NCBI GenBank assembly: GCA_020832905.1
Contig: JAJHRG010000002.1
Span: forward strand, 156,126 to 220,125
Reading direction: 5' to 3'
From: Thermoproteota archaeon
Lineage (GTDB): Archaea; Thermoproteota; Methanomethylicia; Methanomethylicales; Methanomethylicaceae
Length of the DNA: 64,000 bases
Below the pieces are notes generated by a model. It was not told the DNA's origin and did not search any database. It was given only the letters and a program-made list of their open reading frames with translations. The position numbers were made by a program, and so were the translations under genes. Below are positions 33,417-42,890 of this stretch, one piece after another (position 1 is the first letter of the stretch; every line of letters begins with the position of its first letter).

Positions 33417-35018
33417 AGTTTTTTGTAATACACTTTTTAAACGTTTTATAAGCCAATCTCGATCTAATGCTAAAAGTAAAGGAGCAAGTCTTGGTCCTTT
33501 ATTAGAACCAAGTAATATCATATACATAATACTAAAGGCTTTTTCAACTTCAATTCCAATTCTTCTAGCAGTATTAAATATTTCACCTTGTAATTCAGAT
33601 TCTGAAAGATCTTTTTCTAATAGTGAAATAATTGCTTCTATGAATTCTATTTCTTTTTTATCTGAAGGTTTATATGTTGGTTCTTCTAGTTTTATTTTAA
33701 ATTTAATATTTTCAGGAGCATAAAGTGCTACCCAATTTTTTGCCATATTTAGTCTTTTTATAGCATCATTTATATCATCATCTGTTACTTCTTTTCCTAT
33801 ATTATATCCTATTTTTCTGATATAATCAATTGATTTCTTAATGATTTTATTTTCTCCAAGTAATTCCTCAAGTTGAACCATTACAATACAAAATCTATAT
33901 GGAAGTCTAATTGGAGGTTTATCTGGAATTTTTCCTATAATACAAAGCTCATAAAGATCTCTATAATATTGATAATCTTCTATAGGTTTTTCTAATCCAT
34001 AATATATTCTTTCAATTCTATCAAATCCATCAACTATATCAGGAATACGTTCTGGTAAAAATTCTATATGACGCATAGGTTCTACATTTAGAATAAAGTA
34101 TCTCATACATTCAGGAGGAGCTATTCTTAACCATTCCTTTGGTGTAAAAGTAATTCCCTTATGTGTTTTCATTGCTCTTCCACCTAAAGTAAGCCATTCA
34201 TATGGTACTTTTAAAGGTCCAATATAATTGAAAATTTTATTACAAACTTCAAGTGCCATATCATAAGCTCCATTTTTTACACAATGATCTTTTCCTGCAG
34301 GTTCACAAGTTACTTTAAATATTGCCCATTTTGCAGCCCAATCTACTCTCCAACTTAATTTTAATGATAAATCAGAAATACTTTTTTTATTTTCATAACC
34401 ACAAGCAATACATTTATATTTAGCAATATCTTTTTCAAGATCCCATTCTTCTAATCTATTTGGTATTACTCCTCCTTTTTTTGATGCAATTCTTTTACAT
34501 GATTCACATACAACCATTACTGGATTCCATTCATCTTCTTCATCTTTTATGTATTTACTTCTTATTTCTCTTAGTTTATCTAAATTTTTTAAAACTATTC
34601 TTATAGCATCTTTCATTTCTTTTTTCTTATAAATTTCATGTGCATATATTACATTACAATAAACTCCTAAATCATCTTGACATTCTATAAATTCTTCAGA
34701 AAAATGATGAGCATAACTTTCATGACATCCATAAGGATCTGGAACTAAATATAATGGTCTACCAATATTTTCTTCAAAATCCTTTGGAACTTCAACACCA
34801 ATAGGAATAGATTTTAAGGGATCAAAAGAATCAATTATAAAATTAAAAATTGATTCATAGCCTCTTTTTTTTAATTCAATTTGAATTGCACTACATATGA
34901 ATTGTTCTCTTTCAGATCCTATATGTATAGGTCCTGATGGTGTTTTACCTGTATGAATCACTATTTGAGGATCATTTCTTGCAATTATATCATCAACAAT
35001 TTTCTTTATCCAGTGCAT
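33411..35018 (-). CDS. lysS: Lysyl-tRNA synthetase, class I
   Basis: 535 residues. Class I LysRS of archaea: HIGH-type motif TPSGPIHIGSEREQF at residues 25-39, zinc ribbon CESCKRIASKKGG...CIACGYE, and the KMSKS-type loop GGRAMKTHKGITFTP. Charges tRNA-Lys, including the intron-bearing one in this window. It starts 13 nt inside the upstream HD-domain gene, so the two are coupled. Confidence 0.93.
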   Translation of the reverse strand: MHWIKKIVDDIIARNDPQIVIHTGKTPSGPIHIGSEREQFICSAIQIELKKRGYESIFNFIIDSFDPLKSIPIGVEVPKDFEENIGRPLYLVPDPYGCHESYAHHFSEEFIECQDDLGVYCNVIYAHEIYKKKEMKDAIRIVLKNLDKLREIRSKYIKDEEDEWNPVMVVCESCKRIASKKGGVIPNRLEEWDLEKDIAKYKCIACGYENKKSISDLSLKLSWRVDWAAKWAIFKVTCEPAGKDHCVKNGAYDMALEVCNKIFNYIGPLKVPYEWLTLGGRAMKTHKGITFTPKEWLRIAPPECMRYFILNVEPMRHIEFLPERIPDIVDGFDRIERIYYGLEKPIEDYQYYRDLYELCIIGKIPDKPPIRLPYRFCIVMVQLEELLGENKIIKKSIDYIRKIGYNIGKEVTDDDINDAIKRLNMAKNWVALYAPENIKFKIKLEEPTYKPSDKKEIEFIEAIISLLEKDLSESELQGEIFNTARRIGIEVEKAFSIMYMILLGSNKGPRLAPLLLALDRDWLIKRLKSVLQKTS

Positions 35019-35722
35019 TTCTTCACCTCAAATATTCTTTTTATTTCTTCACATCCTTTTTCTTCTTTAATTTTAATGATTTCAAAAGGAGAAATATCTT
35101 TTGGTAAAACTTCAAGATCAATTCCTATACATTCTTTTACTATATTCTTTGCTGTAAATAATATCTCATCATTTATTTCAGCATCTACTGAATCTGCCAT
35201 ATGAACTATTAATGCTTCTAATGTTCTCGGCTCCATAGGTCCAGTTTTCCCATGATGTGCTAAAACTGCATGAATTACTTCTAATGGAAATTTTCTTGTA
35301 TACATTTCACTTACTATTAAAGATAAGTGATCAATTCTTTCTCCAATTGATGATGTTTTATATTTAGATTCATTTTGAGAATATGTAAAGAATTTAAAAA
35401 GATCATGTAATAAAGATGCTGCAATTACAATATCTCTATTAACTTTTACTTTATAAATTTCTTCAATAATATCACAAAGAGCTAAAGCAATTTTTGTTGT
35501 TGCTAATGTATGAAGTATTAAACCTTTTTCATAAGAATGATGTCTTTTCTTACTTGCAGGAGAAATTTCAAGACTAATATAATCATTAGGAGTTTCTAAA
35601 AAAGTAAGTTTTGGATTTTTAATTAAATCAATTACTTTTTCTCTTAGATTATTATCATTAATTTTTTCTGCTAATTTTATTAATTCCTCTATTGTCATAA
35701 CTTTTAGTAATTTTATATTCAC
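35006..35722 (-). CDS. HD-domain metal-dependent phosphohydrolase
   Basis: 238 residues. HD motif residues: RHHSYEKGLILHTLATT, AASLLHDLFKFFTYS and VLAHHGKTGPMEPRT with D in VHMADSVDAEIND. Similar archaeal HD proteins are thought to act on nucleotides or nucleic-acid ends; activity not proven. The start is GTG 35722; ATG 35698 is also in frame. It overlaps lysS by 13 nt. Confidence 0.82.
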   Translation of the reverse strand: MNIKLLKVMTIEELIKLAEKINDNNLREKVIDLIKNPKLTFLETPNDYISLEISPASKKRHHSYEKGLILHTLATTKIALALCDIIEEIYKVKVNRDIVIAASLLHDLFKFFTYSQNESKYKTSSIGERIDHLSLIVSEMYTRKFPLEVIHAVLAHHGKTGPMEPRTLEALIVHMADSVDAEINDEILFTAKNIVKECIGIDLEVLPKDISPFEIIKIKEEKGCEEIKRIFEVKKCTG

Positions 35723-35782
35723 TTTTATTCTTTTTTATTATGCGATAGAGATAAAGGTTAGTTCTTTATTAAAATATAATGA

Positions 35783-35887
35783 GCGGGGATACCCAAGCCA
35801 GGTCAAAGGGGTAGGACTGAGAGGTATAACCCCAGTAAGCTCCTATGGCGTAGGCCTTCGTGGGTTCAAATCCCACTCCCCGCACCA
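35783..35887 (+). tRNA. tRNA-Leu (anticodon GAG), with intron
   Basis: Class II tRNA. Acceptor GCGGGGA/TCCCCGC, anticodon stem TAGGA/TCCTA. Loop CTGAGA|C with GAG and an intron of about 17 nt (GGTATAACCCCAGTAAG, about 35841-35857) at the 37/38 site. CTG/CAG and GGT/ACC give a loose bulge-helix-bulge, so the exact cut sites are uncertain. CCA is encoded. Confidence 0.88.
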
Positions 35888-35914
35888 TTATCATAATTTT
35901 ATCAAAATTAGAAT

Positions 35915-36565
35915 TTATATTAAATTATATGAAACATAGTAGGAATAAATCAGATAAGAACCTATCATAATAAGAACTATACCGCTTATTTTTTGTAACT
36001 GAGGTATTATTTTCATTATTCTTTTAATAATAAGATTTTTAGTCTTAGCTATAAGAATCGTAATTATAATTATTGGAATCCCCATGCCAATAGTATAAAT
36101 AATAAATGCTATTATACCATAAAGAGGAGAACTTATAGCAATTGAATAAAAAATAATAGAAAGAGTTATTGGAGCTGAACAACCAAAAGTAGCTAATCCA
36201 TAAGCAATACCATAAAGAAAAAGACCTATTAGACCTTTTTGTCTTGGAGTTCTTGAAATTATAAAAAATTTTGGAAATTTAATTTCAATTATCATGCTTA
36301 TTCCCATAAAAATTATGATTATACCTGCTATAAATCCAAGAAATGATGAAATTATAAAAATACGAAATATGAAAACAATAAGACCTATTATAAAAAATAC
36401 TATAAAAAGACCTAATATACATACAATTCCACCAAAAATTGCTCTTTTTAAGGAAATTTTAGCTCCTAAATAATAAGATATATAACCTGGAAGCATTGGA
36501 AAACTACAAGGTGAAAAAAGTGCTAACATTCCTGCTAAAAATATGAGTATTAATTCAGAAATCAA
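35915..36565 (-). CDS. ccdA: CcdA/DsbD-type thiol-disulfide transmembrane protein
   Basis: 216 residues, six membrane helices. The redox Cys are in LFSPCSFPMLPGY (helix 1) and FGCSAPITLSI (helix 4), as in CcdA. It carries electrons from cytoplasmic thioredoxin across the membrane to extracytoplasmic thiol proteins. It follows 13 nt after the TlpA-like gene, which is the likely acceptor. Cytochrome c maturation is not needed; these pairs also serve general disulfide reduction. Confidence 0.88.
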   Translation of the reverse strand: MISELILIFLAGMLALFSPCSFPMLPGYISYYLGAKISLKRAIFGGIVCILGLFIVFFIIGLIVFIFRIFIISSFLGFIAGIIIIFMGISMIIEIKFPKFFIISRTPRQKGLIGLFLYGIAYGLATFGCSAPITLSIIFYSIAISSPLYGIIAFIIYTIGMGIPIIIITILIAKTKNLIIKRIMKIIPQLQKISGIVLIMIGSYLIYSYYVSYNLI

Positions 36566-36578
36566 ATTATATCACCTA

Positions 36579-37088
36579 TTAAGTTAATAATTTATCTATT
36601 TCTTGAATTAAAATTGAAGAATCTGTTAAACCAGTATGTACAAATCTAATATAACCATATTGATCAATAATAACTATTTTTGGAATATAAGAAACTTGAT
36701 AAAGACTAGCAATACTTTCATTGGCTTTATCTTTTGCCCAAATCCATGTTGCATATGGAAATTCCTTACGAAATTCCTTTAATATTTCTTCAGGTATAAC
36801 TACATTAACTTCAATTGATAATAAAACAATTTTATTTCTATAATCTTCTTTTTCCCAAATAACTTTTAAATGGGGTATTTGCTGTCTGCATGGTAAACAC
36901 CAAACATCCATGAAATCTATAATAACAATTTTACCCTTAAAGTCACTTAATCTGAATATATTACCATCTAAATCAGTTAAAGAAAAATCAGGAGCTATAA
37001 TATTTCTTGATTGAAATAAATACCAACTACTTGAAATTATAATAATACTAAGAACTATTAATAAAATAAATATTATTTTTTTCTTCAT
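36579..37088 (-). CDS. TlpA/ResA-like extracytoplasmic thioredoxin
   Basis: 169 residues. An N-terminal anchor (IIFILLIVLSIIIISSSWYL) and a thioredoxin domain with WCLPCRQQIPHLK (CxxC) and YIPKIVIIDQYGYI. It is a membrane-tethered reductase facing outward. Operon partner of ccdA, which would keep it reduced. Confidence 0.87.
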   Translation of the reverse strand: MKKKIIFILLIVLSIIIISSSWYLFQSRNIIAPDFSLTDLDGNIFRLSDFKGKIVIIDFMDVWCLPCRQQIPHLKVIWEKEDYRNKIVLLSIEVNVVIPEEILKEFRKEFPYATWIWAKDKANESIASLYQVSYIPKIVIIDQYGYIRFVHTGLTDSSILIQEIDKLLT

Positions 37089-37128
37089 TATTGATATCCT
37101 CTATGTACAAATGTTTATCTTTTTTAAT

Positions 37129-37854
37129 TCAAATAATTAAAAATTTTCCTATTTGACTTATCCATGAGAAATATGCTTTATCTATATTTTCATGAGTTAT
37201 AACAAAATCATAAATAAATCTTATATGTTCTTTAATTAATTCTTCAGCTAATTTTTCATTAAATTTTCCTTTTTCTAAAAGAATAGATAAAATTTCTAAT
37301 GGTTTTAAATAATAAATTCTTTCTATTGATTTAATTTTAACATCAAATCCAAGCTCTCTTAATCTTTTTGCTAATTTCCATGGTGATAATCCTACTACAC
37401 ATAAACTTTTTCCATATGATTTAATATTAATAAATTCTACAATTGATTCTATATCAGTACCTGATTCTTTTAAAACTTCTAACCATTCTTTTATATTAAT
37501 TTTATTAGTAATTCTAGATCTTAATGTTAATGTAGCAATTTTAATAGAATTTTCCATTATTTTATCAAATTCTTCTAAGTAACAATATACTTCTGAATTT
37601 ACTTTATTTAGTATTTTTATTATTGGTTCATTTATATATAGCCATGAATTTATATATTCTGGAATTATCTTAGAGATTTTATTTATTAATTCATCATATG
37701 TTATTTTATTTAATGAAAAATCTCTTATTAATGAATTTAAAAATCTTGGAAAATTTAAAAATATAACATCATAATTAGAATTTAATATGAATTCAGATAA
37801 TTTTTCATAAGAAGATCTTAAATTTGGAACTATAATTATATCTATTTTCTTCAT
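37129..37854 (-). CDS. Hypothetical archaeal protein
   Basis: 241 residues I do not recognise. Alpha/beta, with an N-terminal strand ([14 protein letters not shown]), a strand-turn [23 protein letters not shown] Rossmann element ([16 protein letters not shown]) and helices [16 protein letters not shown]. No Cys pair or catalytic motif seen. It is divergent from pdxS. It could be a nucleotide-related or TraB-like protein, but nothing supports that firmly. Confidence 0.55.
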   Translation of the reverse strand: MKKIDIIIVPNLRSSYEKLSEFILNSNYDVIFLNFPRFLNSLIRDFSLNKITYDELINKISKIIPEYINSWLYINEPIIKILNKVNSEVYCYLEEFDKIMENSIKIATLTLRSRITNKINIKEWLEVLKESGTDIESIVEFINIKSYGKSLCVVGLSPWKLAKRLRELGFDVKIKSIERIYYLKPLEILSILLEKGKFNEKLAEELIKEHIRFIYDFVITHENIDKAYFSWISQIGKFLII

Positions 37855-37921
37855 TTCAGTTAAAAAATTAACAAAAAAGTATTTATCCTATTTCTATTTT
37901 ATTCTATTTTTACGAATAAAA

Positions 37922-38887
37922 ATGATCTCCTTAGTTGCAGAAGTTAAAAGCTCAAAAGGATTAAAATATGATATATTAGAAGGAGTAGAAGTAAAAAGAG
38001 GTAGTGCTTTAGTAAAACGTGGATTTGCTCATATGCTAAAGCATGGAGTAATAATGGATGTAACTAATGTAGAACAAGCTCAAATAGCAGAAGAAGCTGG
38101 TGCTGTTGCAGTAATGGTATTAGAAAAATTACCATATGATGTAAGAAAAGCAGGAGGAGTTGCAAGAACTGCAAGTCTTAAGATTATAGAAGAAATAATG
38201 GATCATGTAACAATACCAGTTATGGCAAAATGTAGAATAGGTCATACATATGAAGCTAAAATTCTTGAGGAAATAGGTGTAGATATGATAGATGAATCTG
38301 AAGTATTAACACCAGCAGATGAAGAAAGACATATATGGAAATGGGATTTTACAACACCATTTGTATGTGGTGCAAGAGATTTAGGTGAAGCTTTAAGAAG
38401 AATTGAAGAAGGAGCATCTATGATTAGAACAAAAGGAGAACCTGGAACAGGAAACGTAGCAGAAGCAGTAAGACACATAAGAATAGTAAATAATGAAATA
38501 AGAAGAATAAAAGCAATTTATGAAAGTGGTGATCAACAAGAATTAATAAAAATAGCAAGAGAATTAAGAGTATCTTATGAGCTTGTAGAAGAAGTTGGAA
38601 GATTAGGAAGACTTCCTGTAGTAAATTTTGCTGCTGGAGGAATTGCTACACCTGCAGATGCAGCATTAATGATGTCATTAGGTTGTGATGGAATATTTGT
38701 TGGCTCAGGAATATTTAAATCACAAGATCCTTTAGAAAGAGCACAAGCTATTGTTATAGCAACAACATTTTATGATAATCCTGAAAAAGTTGCAGAAGCA
38801 CAAGAAATGATAAGTGAAAGTAAATCAATGATAGGCTTAGATATAAAGACATTAGAATTAAGAATGCAAGAACGTGGTACATCTTGA
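37922..38887 (+). CDS. pdxS: Pyridoxal 5'-phosphate synthase lyase subunit PdxS
   Basis: 321 residues. PdxS makes PLP from ribose 5-phosphate, glyceraldehyde 3-phosphate and ammonia. The conserved catalytic lysines are in [15 protein letters not shown] and [12 protein letters not shown]; the phosphate loop is [15 protein letters not shown] with FVGSGIF. It overlaps pdxT by 4 nt, the classic two-gene operon. RpiA in this window supplies the pentose phosphate. Confidence 0.96.
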   Translation: MISLVAEVKSSKGLKYDILEGVEVKRGSALVKRGFAHMLKHGVIMDVTNVEQAQIAEEAGAVAVMVLEKLPYDVRKAGGVARTASLKIIEEIMDHVTIPVMAKCRIGHTYEAKILEEIGVDMIDESEVLTPADEERHIWKWDFTTPFVCGARDLGEALRRIEEGASMIRTKGEPGTGNVAEAVRHIRIVNNEIRRIKAIYESGDQQELIKIARELRVSYELVEEVGRLGRLPVVNFAAGGIATPADAALMMSLGCDGIFVGSGIFKSQDPLERAQAIVIATTFYDNPEKVAEAQEMISESKSMIGLDIKTLELRMQERGTS

Positions 38888-39495
38888 TAATAGGTATATT
38901 AGCATATCAAGGAGCAATAGAAGAACACTTAAAAATGACAAAAAAAGCACTTGAAAGTATGAAAATTAGTGGAGAAGTTAAATTAGTAAAGAAATATGAT
39001 GAAATAAAAGAAATTAATGGACTTATAATACCTGGTGGAGAAAGTACAACTATAGGAAAATTATCAAATTTAAGTCAAACAATTCAATTAATTAAACAAA
39101 GAATTTATGAAGGAATGCCAGTTTTAGGAACATGTGCAGGATTAGTATTACTAGCAAAAAAAGTATATGATAGAGTTGTTGGTGAAGTAAAACAATTATT
39201 AATTGGAGTTATGGATATTACTGTTGAAAGAAATGCTTTTGGAAGACAAAGAGAATCTTTTGAAGCTGATTTAGAAATTCCAATTATTGGTGAAAAGAAA
39301 TTTAGAGGAATATTTATAAGAGCACCTATTGTAAGAGAAGTAGGTCCTAATGTAGAAGTATTAGCAAGATTAGGAAATTATATTGTAGCTGTTAAACAAG
39401 GAAGTATAATTGGTACTGCTTTTCATCCAGAATTAACTGATGATCCTAGAATTCATCAATTATTCATTAAGGAAATTTGCAATAGATTATTATAG
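38884..39495 (+). CDS. pdxT: Pyridoxal 5'-phosphate synthase glutaminase PdxT
   Basis: 203 residues. Class I-type glutaminase that feeds ammonia to PdxS. Motifs: [25 protein letters not shown], nucleophile Cys in [13 protein letters not shown], and the His-Glu pair in [10 protein letters not shown]. It starts at TTG 38884, overlapping the pdxS stop by 4 nt. Confidence 0.95.
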   Translation: MIIGILAYQGAIEEHLKMTKKALESMKISGEVKLVKKYDEIKEINGLIIPGGESTTIGKLSNLSQTIQLIKQRIYEGMPVLGTCAGLVLLAKKVYDRVVGEVKQLLIGVMDITVERNAFGRQRESFEADLEIPIIGEKKFRGIFIRAPIVREVGPNVEVLARLGNYIVAVKQGSIIGTAFHPELTDDPRIHQLFIKEICNRLL

Positions 39496-39517
39496 TACTT
39501 TTTTAATAGTTTAAATT

Positions 39518-40279
39518 ATGTCAATTAGAATAAAATTCCTAAAGGATATAAAAATAGAAAATCCGTGCTTAATTGTAGGATTTCCAGGAATAGGTTATGT
39601 AGCTAAATTTGCACTTGATTATATTGTAGAAAAATTAAAAGCAGAAAAATTTGCTGAAATATATTCTCATTCATTTCCATCATTTATAATTGTAAAAAGT
39701 AATGGTTTATTTGAGCCAATAAGAACTGATTTATTCTATTCAGGCAATTTTATATTTGTTACTGGAAATGCTCAACCAATAACACCAGAAGGACAACATG
39801 AGCTATCAGATTTTATAATAAGTGAATTAATGAAAAGATATAAAATATCAATGGTATATGCAATGGCAGCATATGTTGTAGAAGGAAGATCTGGAGAACC
39901 AAAAGTTTATGGTGTAGTAACAGATCCAATGTTAATGGAGTCATTAAAAAAGTATGGAGTTTATCCAATGAGTGGAGGAAGTATATCAGGAGCTAATGGA
40001 ATAATATTAACATATGCTAAAGAAATGGGAATACCTGGTGTTTGTTTATTAAGTGAAACATTACCATATACCTATGGATATTATGCTGATATAAAAGCTG
40101 CAAAAGCTTTAGTAGAAGTAATTACATCAATAACAGGAATAAAAATTGATTTAACAGATATAGAAGAAAAAGCAAGAGGATTTGAAATTACATTAAAGAA
40201 AATTAAAGAAGCTGAAGAAGAAACAGTAAGAGAAGAACTAAAGAAGGAATGGAGAAAAGATTTATCATATCTTTGGTAA
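39518..40279 (+). CDS. PAC2 family protein (proteasome assembly chaperone-like)
   Basis: 253 residues. PAC2 pattern: ENPCLIVGFPGIGYVAKF, TGNAQPITPEGQHELSDF, GGSISGANGIILTYAKEMG. Family members in eukaryotes help assemble the 20S proteasome; archaeal homologues are thought to act similarly or as metabolic adaptor. It lies 23 nt after pdxT and 2.6 kb from psmB. Confidence 0.88.
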   Translation: MSIRIKFLKDIKIENPCLIVGFPGIGYVAKFALDYIVEKLKAEKFAEIYSHSFPSFIIVKSNGLFEPIRTDLFYSGNFIFVTGNAQPITPEGQHELSDFIISELMKRYKISMVYAMAAYVVEGRSGEPKVYGVVTDPMLMESLKKYGVYPMSGGSISGANGIILTYAKEMGIPGVCLLSETLPYTYGYYADIKAAKALVEVITSITGIKIDLTDIEEKARGFEITLKKIKEAEEETVREELKKEWRKDLSYLW

Positions 40280-40283
40280 TATA

Positions 40284-42179
40284 CTAAACAAGTCTTATTT
40301 TTTCTCCAACATATGGTACAATAGTATTTATTTTAAATATTTTATGTATAGCTTCTGCTAAACTTAAACATTTAGATTCTTCTCCATGAGCAATTATTAT
40401 TTGCTTTGGTTTTACTGATAGATTATTTATAAATCTCAAAAGTTGTTTTCTATCACTATGACCTGAAAATCCATCTAATGCTTTTACATCCATTTTTACT
40501 TCAATAACATTAATTTTTCCAGAAGCATCTGTTAATGTTACTTCTTTTGCACCACGAAGTATTGCTCTACCTAAAGTACCTTCAATTTGATAACTTACAA
40601 ATATCATAGTATTTTTACTATCTGATGCTAATAATTTGAAATATTCTAAAGCAGGACCTCCTGTAAGCATACCTGATGTTGCCATTATAATACATGGTCC
40701 TCCTTCAGCTATTTCAGGTCTAGCACTTTTATCATCAACACTTATAAATTGTTCAGATAAAAATGGATTTTCTCCTTTATGAAATATTCTATTTCTTAAA
40801 TCACGAGCTAAATTTTCAGGATAAGCAGTATGAATTGCAGTTACTTCTTGTAACATACCTTCAATATAAACTGGAACTTTTGGAATTGTTCCAAGTCTCA
40901 TTGCTTCATCAATTACAAGCATTATTTCTTGAGCTCTTCCAACAGCAAGTACAGGTATTAAGACTTTTCCTCCTCTTTCTATTGTTGTTTTTACATATTC
41001 TATAAATAATTTCTCTGTTTCTTCTCTTGATGGCATTATATCATTAGGAGCACCATATGTACTTTCTATTATTAATGTTTCAATTCTTGGAAATGATGAT
41101 GAAGCAGGTTCTAAAAGTCTTGTTTTAGCATATTTAAAATCACCAGTATAAACAATATTATGAAGACCTTCTCCTATATGTAAATGAACTATAGCTGAGC
41201 CAAGTATATGTCCAGCATTATGAAATGTTAATCTAATATCAGGAGCAATATCAGTTACTTCTCCATAATCTAATGGAATTGTAGATAAAAGTGCTTTTTT
41301 AACTTCTTTTAATCCATATGGTGTAGGTTTTCCTTCTTTTGTTGCCACATCAAGATAATCTAATTGAAGTAATGTCATTAAATTTCTTGTTGGTTTTGTA
41401 CAGTATACTGGACCATTATATCCATATTTAAATAAAAAGGGAATAAAACCACAATGATCTAAATGAGCATGTGTAACTATAACAGCATCAAGTTCTTCTA
41501 CATCTAATTCTTCAAGTAAAGGAAATTCATCAACTGTACTTGTAGGCTTAATACCACAATCAATTAATACTTTACTATTTGATGTTTCTACTAATATAGC
41601 TTGTCTTCCAACTTCTCTAAATCCTCCTAAAGCAGATATTGTAATCATTCCATTTTTATATAATAATGGTCTATGTATTCTTATGCCTATATTTTTTAAG
41701 AATTTTAATCTATTTTCACTTTCTTTATCTAAAAAGTATAAAGTCTGATCAATAATTTTTGATTTAAGAGGAGGAGCTCTTACAATATTAGGTCTCCATC
41801 CTGTATTACTAGCAATTTCTTTTAATGTAGATCCACTTTTTCCAATAACTAATCCAAGATTTTTTGCAAGAATTGTAACTTCTCCAGTTTCTTCATCAAA
41901 TTTTATATCTACTACTTCTGCTTCTTTTGGTATTAAATTTTCTATAATAGCTTTTGCTTCTTCTTTTGATTTTCTTGCACTTGGATCAGCTCTTACTATA
42001 ATTCTCTTCTTTATTTCATGAGCAATTTTCTTTATTAATTCATTTTTTTCAATTATAGCACTTAAATTCTTTACATAAACAACTATAAAAGGTCCTTCAT
42101 ATTCTATTTTTGTAATATTAACTTCTTGTGGAATTTCTCTTGTCATTACTTTTTTTATTTCAGATAGTGTATCTATCAA
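40284..42179 (-). CDS. aCPSF1 / FttA: KH-MBL-beta-CASP ribonuclease and termination factor
   Basis: 631 residues. Two N-terminal KH domains (the second with VIGKSGSTLKEIA), then a metallo-beta-lactamase core with HAHLDHCGF and a beta-CASP insert with RAQEIMLVIDEAM; later motifs GFSGHSDRKQL and IAHGEE. The protein is an RNase that ends transcription in archaea after U-rich tracts, which fits this A+T-rich genome. Operon-like with psmB, 12 nt away. Length is typical of the archaeal family. Confidence 0.94.
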   Translation of the reverse strand: MIDTLSEIKKVMTREIPQEVNITKIEYEGPFIVVYVKNLSAIIEKNELIKKIAHEIKKRIIVRADPSARKSKEEAKAIIENLIPKEAEVVDIKFDEETGEVTILAKNLGLVIGKSGSTLKEIASNTGWRPNIVRAPPLKSKIIDQTLYFLDKESENRLKFLKNIGIRIHRPLLYKNGMITISALGGFREVGRQAILVETSNSKVLIDCGIKPTSTVDEFPLLEELDVEELDAVIVTHAHLDHCGFIPFLFKYGYNGPVYCTKPTRNLMTLLQLDYLDVATKEGKPTPYGLKEVKKALLSTIPLDYGEVTDIAPDIRLTFHNAGHILGSAIVHLHIGEGLHNIVYTGDFKYAKTRLLEPASSSFPRIETLIIESTYGAPNDIMPSREETEKLFIEYVKTTIERGGKVLIPVLAVGRAQEIMLVIDEAMRLGTIPKVPVYIEGMLQEVTAIHTAYPENLARDLRNRIFHKGENPFLSEQFISVDDKSARPEIAEGGPCIIMATSGMLTGGPALEYFKLLASDSKNTMIFVSYQIEGTLGRAILRGAKEVTLTDASGKINVIEVKMDVKALDGFSGHSDRKQLLRFINNLSVKPKQIIIAHGEESKCLSLAEAIHKIFKINTIVPYVGEKIRLV

Positions 42180-42191
42180 TTAAACGACACC

Positions 42192-42815
42192 TTAAGATTT
42201 TAAAAGATTAGAAATTTCCTCATCAGTTAGTTCTTTTATTCCTTCTTTTCTTAATATTAATATATCTATTCCTTCTCCACTTCCTGGATCTCTTTCTATA
42301 GCTGATTTTACAGCTTTAGCAATTACTGGAAGTGCTTCTTCTATTGTTGGATTCTTCTTTAATATAGCTTCTAATACTCCAATAGCATATGGAGTTCCTG
42401 AACCTGTTGCTACAAATTTTTCTTCAGTTAATGTACCAAACCAATCTAATACATACATTTTTGGTTCATCTCCATCTATTCCAGCAATAATAAATTGAAC
42501 AATATATGGATAATATCTTGAGCTAAATAATATATTAGAAGCAAGTGTAGCAACTGCTTTAGTTGGTATTGGTGCTCTATTTACTAATTTCATTAGATTT
42601 ATTTGATATTTTAAAAAGTCCATAATCATTTGTGCATCTGCTACAAGTCCTGCAATAGTTGCTGCTTTATTATCATCAAGTATATATATTTTTCTTCCTC
42701 TTTTATGAGCTACATATATTCCTGAAGTTACTCTTCTATCTGTAGCTAATATTATACCATCTCTACATACTACTCCTATTGTTGTTGTTCCTTTAAACAA
42801 TTCTACATCCTCCAA
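42192..42815 (-). CDS. psmB: 20S proteasome beta subunit, catalytic
   Basis: 207 residues. A short propeptide MEDVELFKG precedes the catalytic Thr at TTTIGVVCRDG; Asp17 (LATDRRVTSG) and Lys33 (HKRGRKIY) are in place. After autocleavage it gives the protease sites of the 20S core. It is the active partner to the non-catalytic beta subunit at 52901. It is divergent from the G1PDH gene. Confidence 0.94.
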   Translation of the reverse strand: MEDVELFKGTTTIGVVCRDGIILATDRRVTSGIYVAHKRGRKIYILDDNKAATIAGLVADAQMIMDFLKYQINLMKLVNRAPIPTKAVATLASNILFSSRYYPYIVQFIIAGIDGDEPKMYVLDWFGTLTEEKFVATGSGTPYAIGVLEAILKKNPTIEEALPVIAKAVKSAIERDPGSGEGIDILILRKEGIKELTDEEISNLLKS

Positions 42816-42849
42816 AAATTAGAAGTCTACCAATTTAATGAAGATATTC

Positions 42850-42860
42850 ATATATTTAAG
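42850..42860 (+). promoter_or_regulatory. Probable TATA-type promoter of G1PDH
   Basis: CATATATTTAAGG starts at about 42849, some 40 nt before the proposed ATT start at 42891. A start of transcription 25 nt downstream would give a leader of about 10-15 nt, which still holds the AGGGGA ribosome-binding site at 42878-42883. Confidence 0.5.
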
Positions 42861-42890
42861 GATGACGTATAAACTCTAGGGGAAGAGAGC

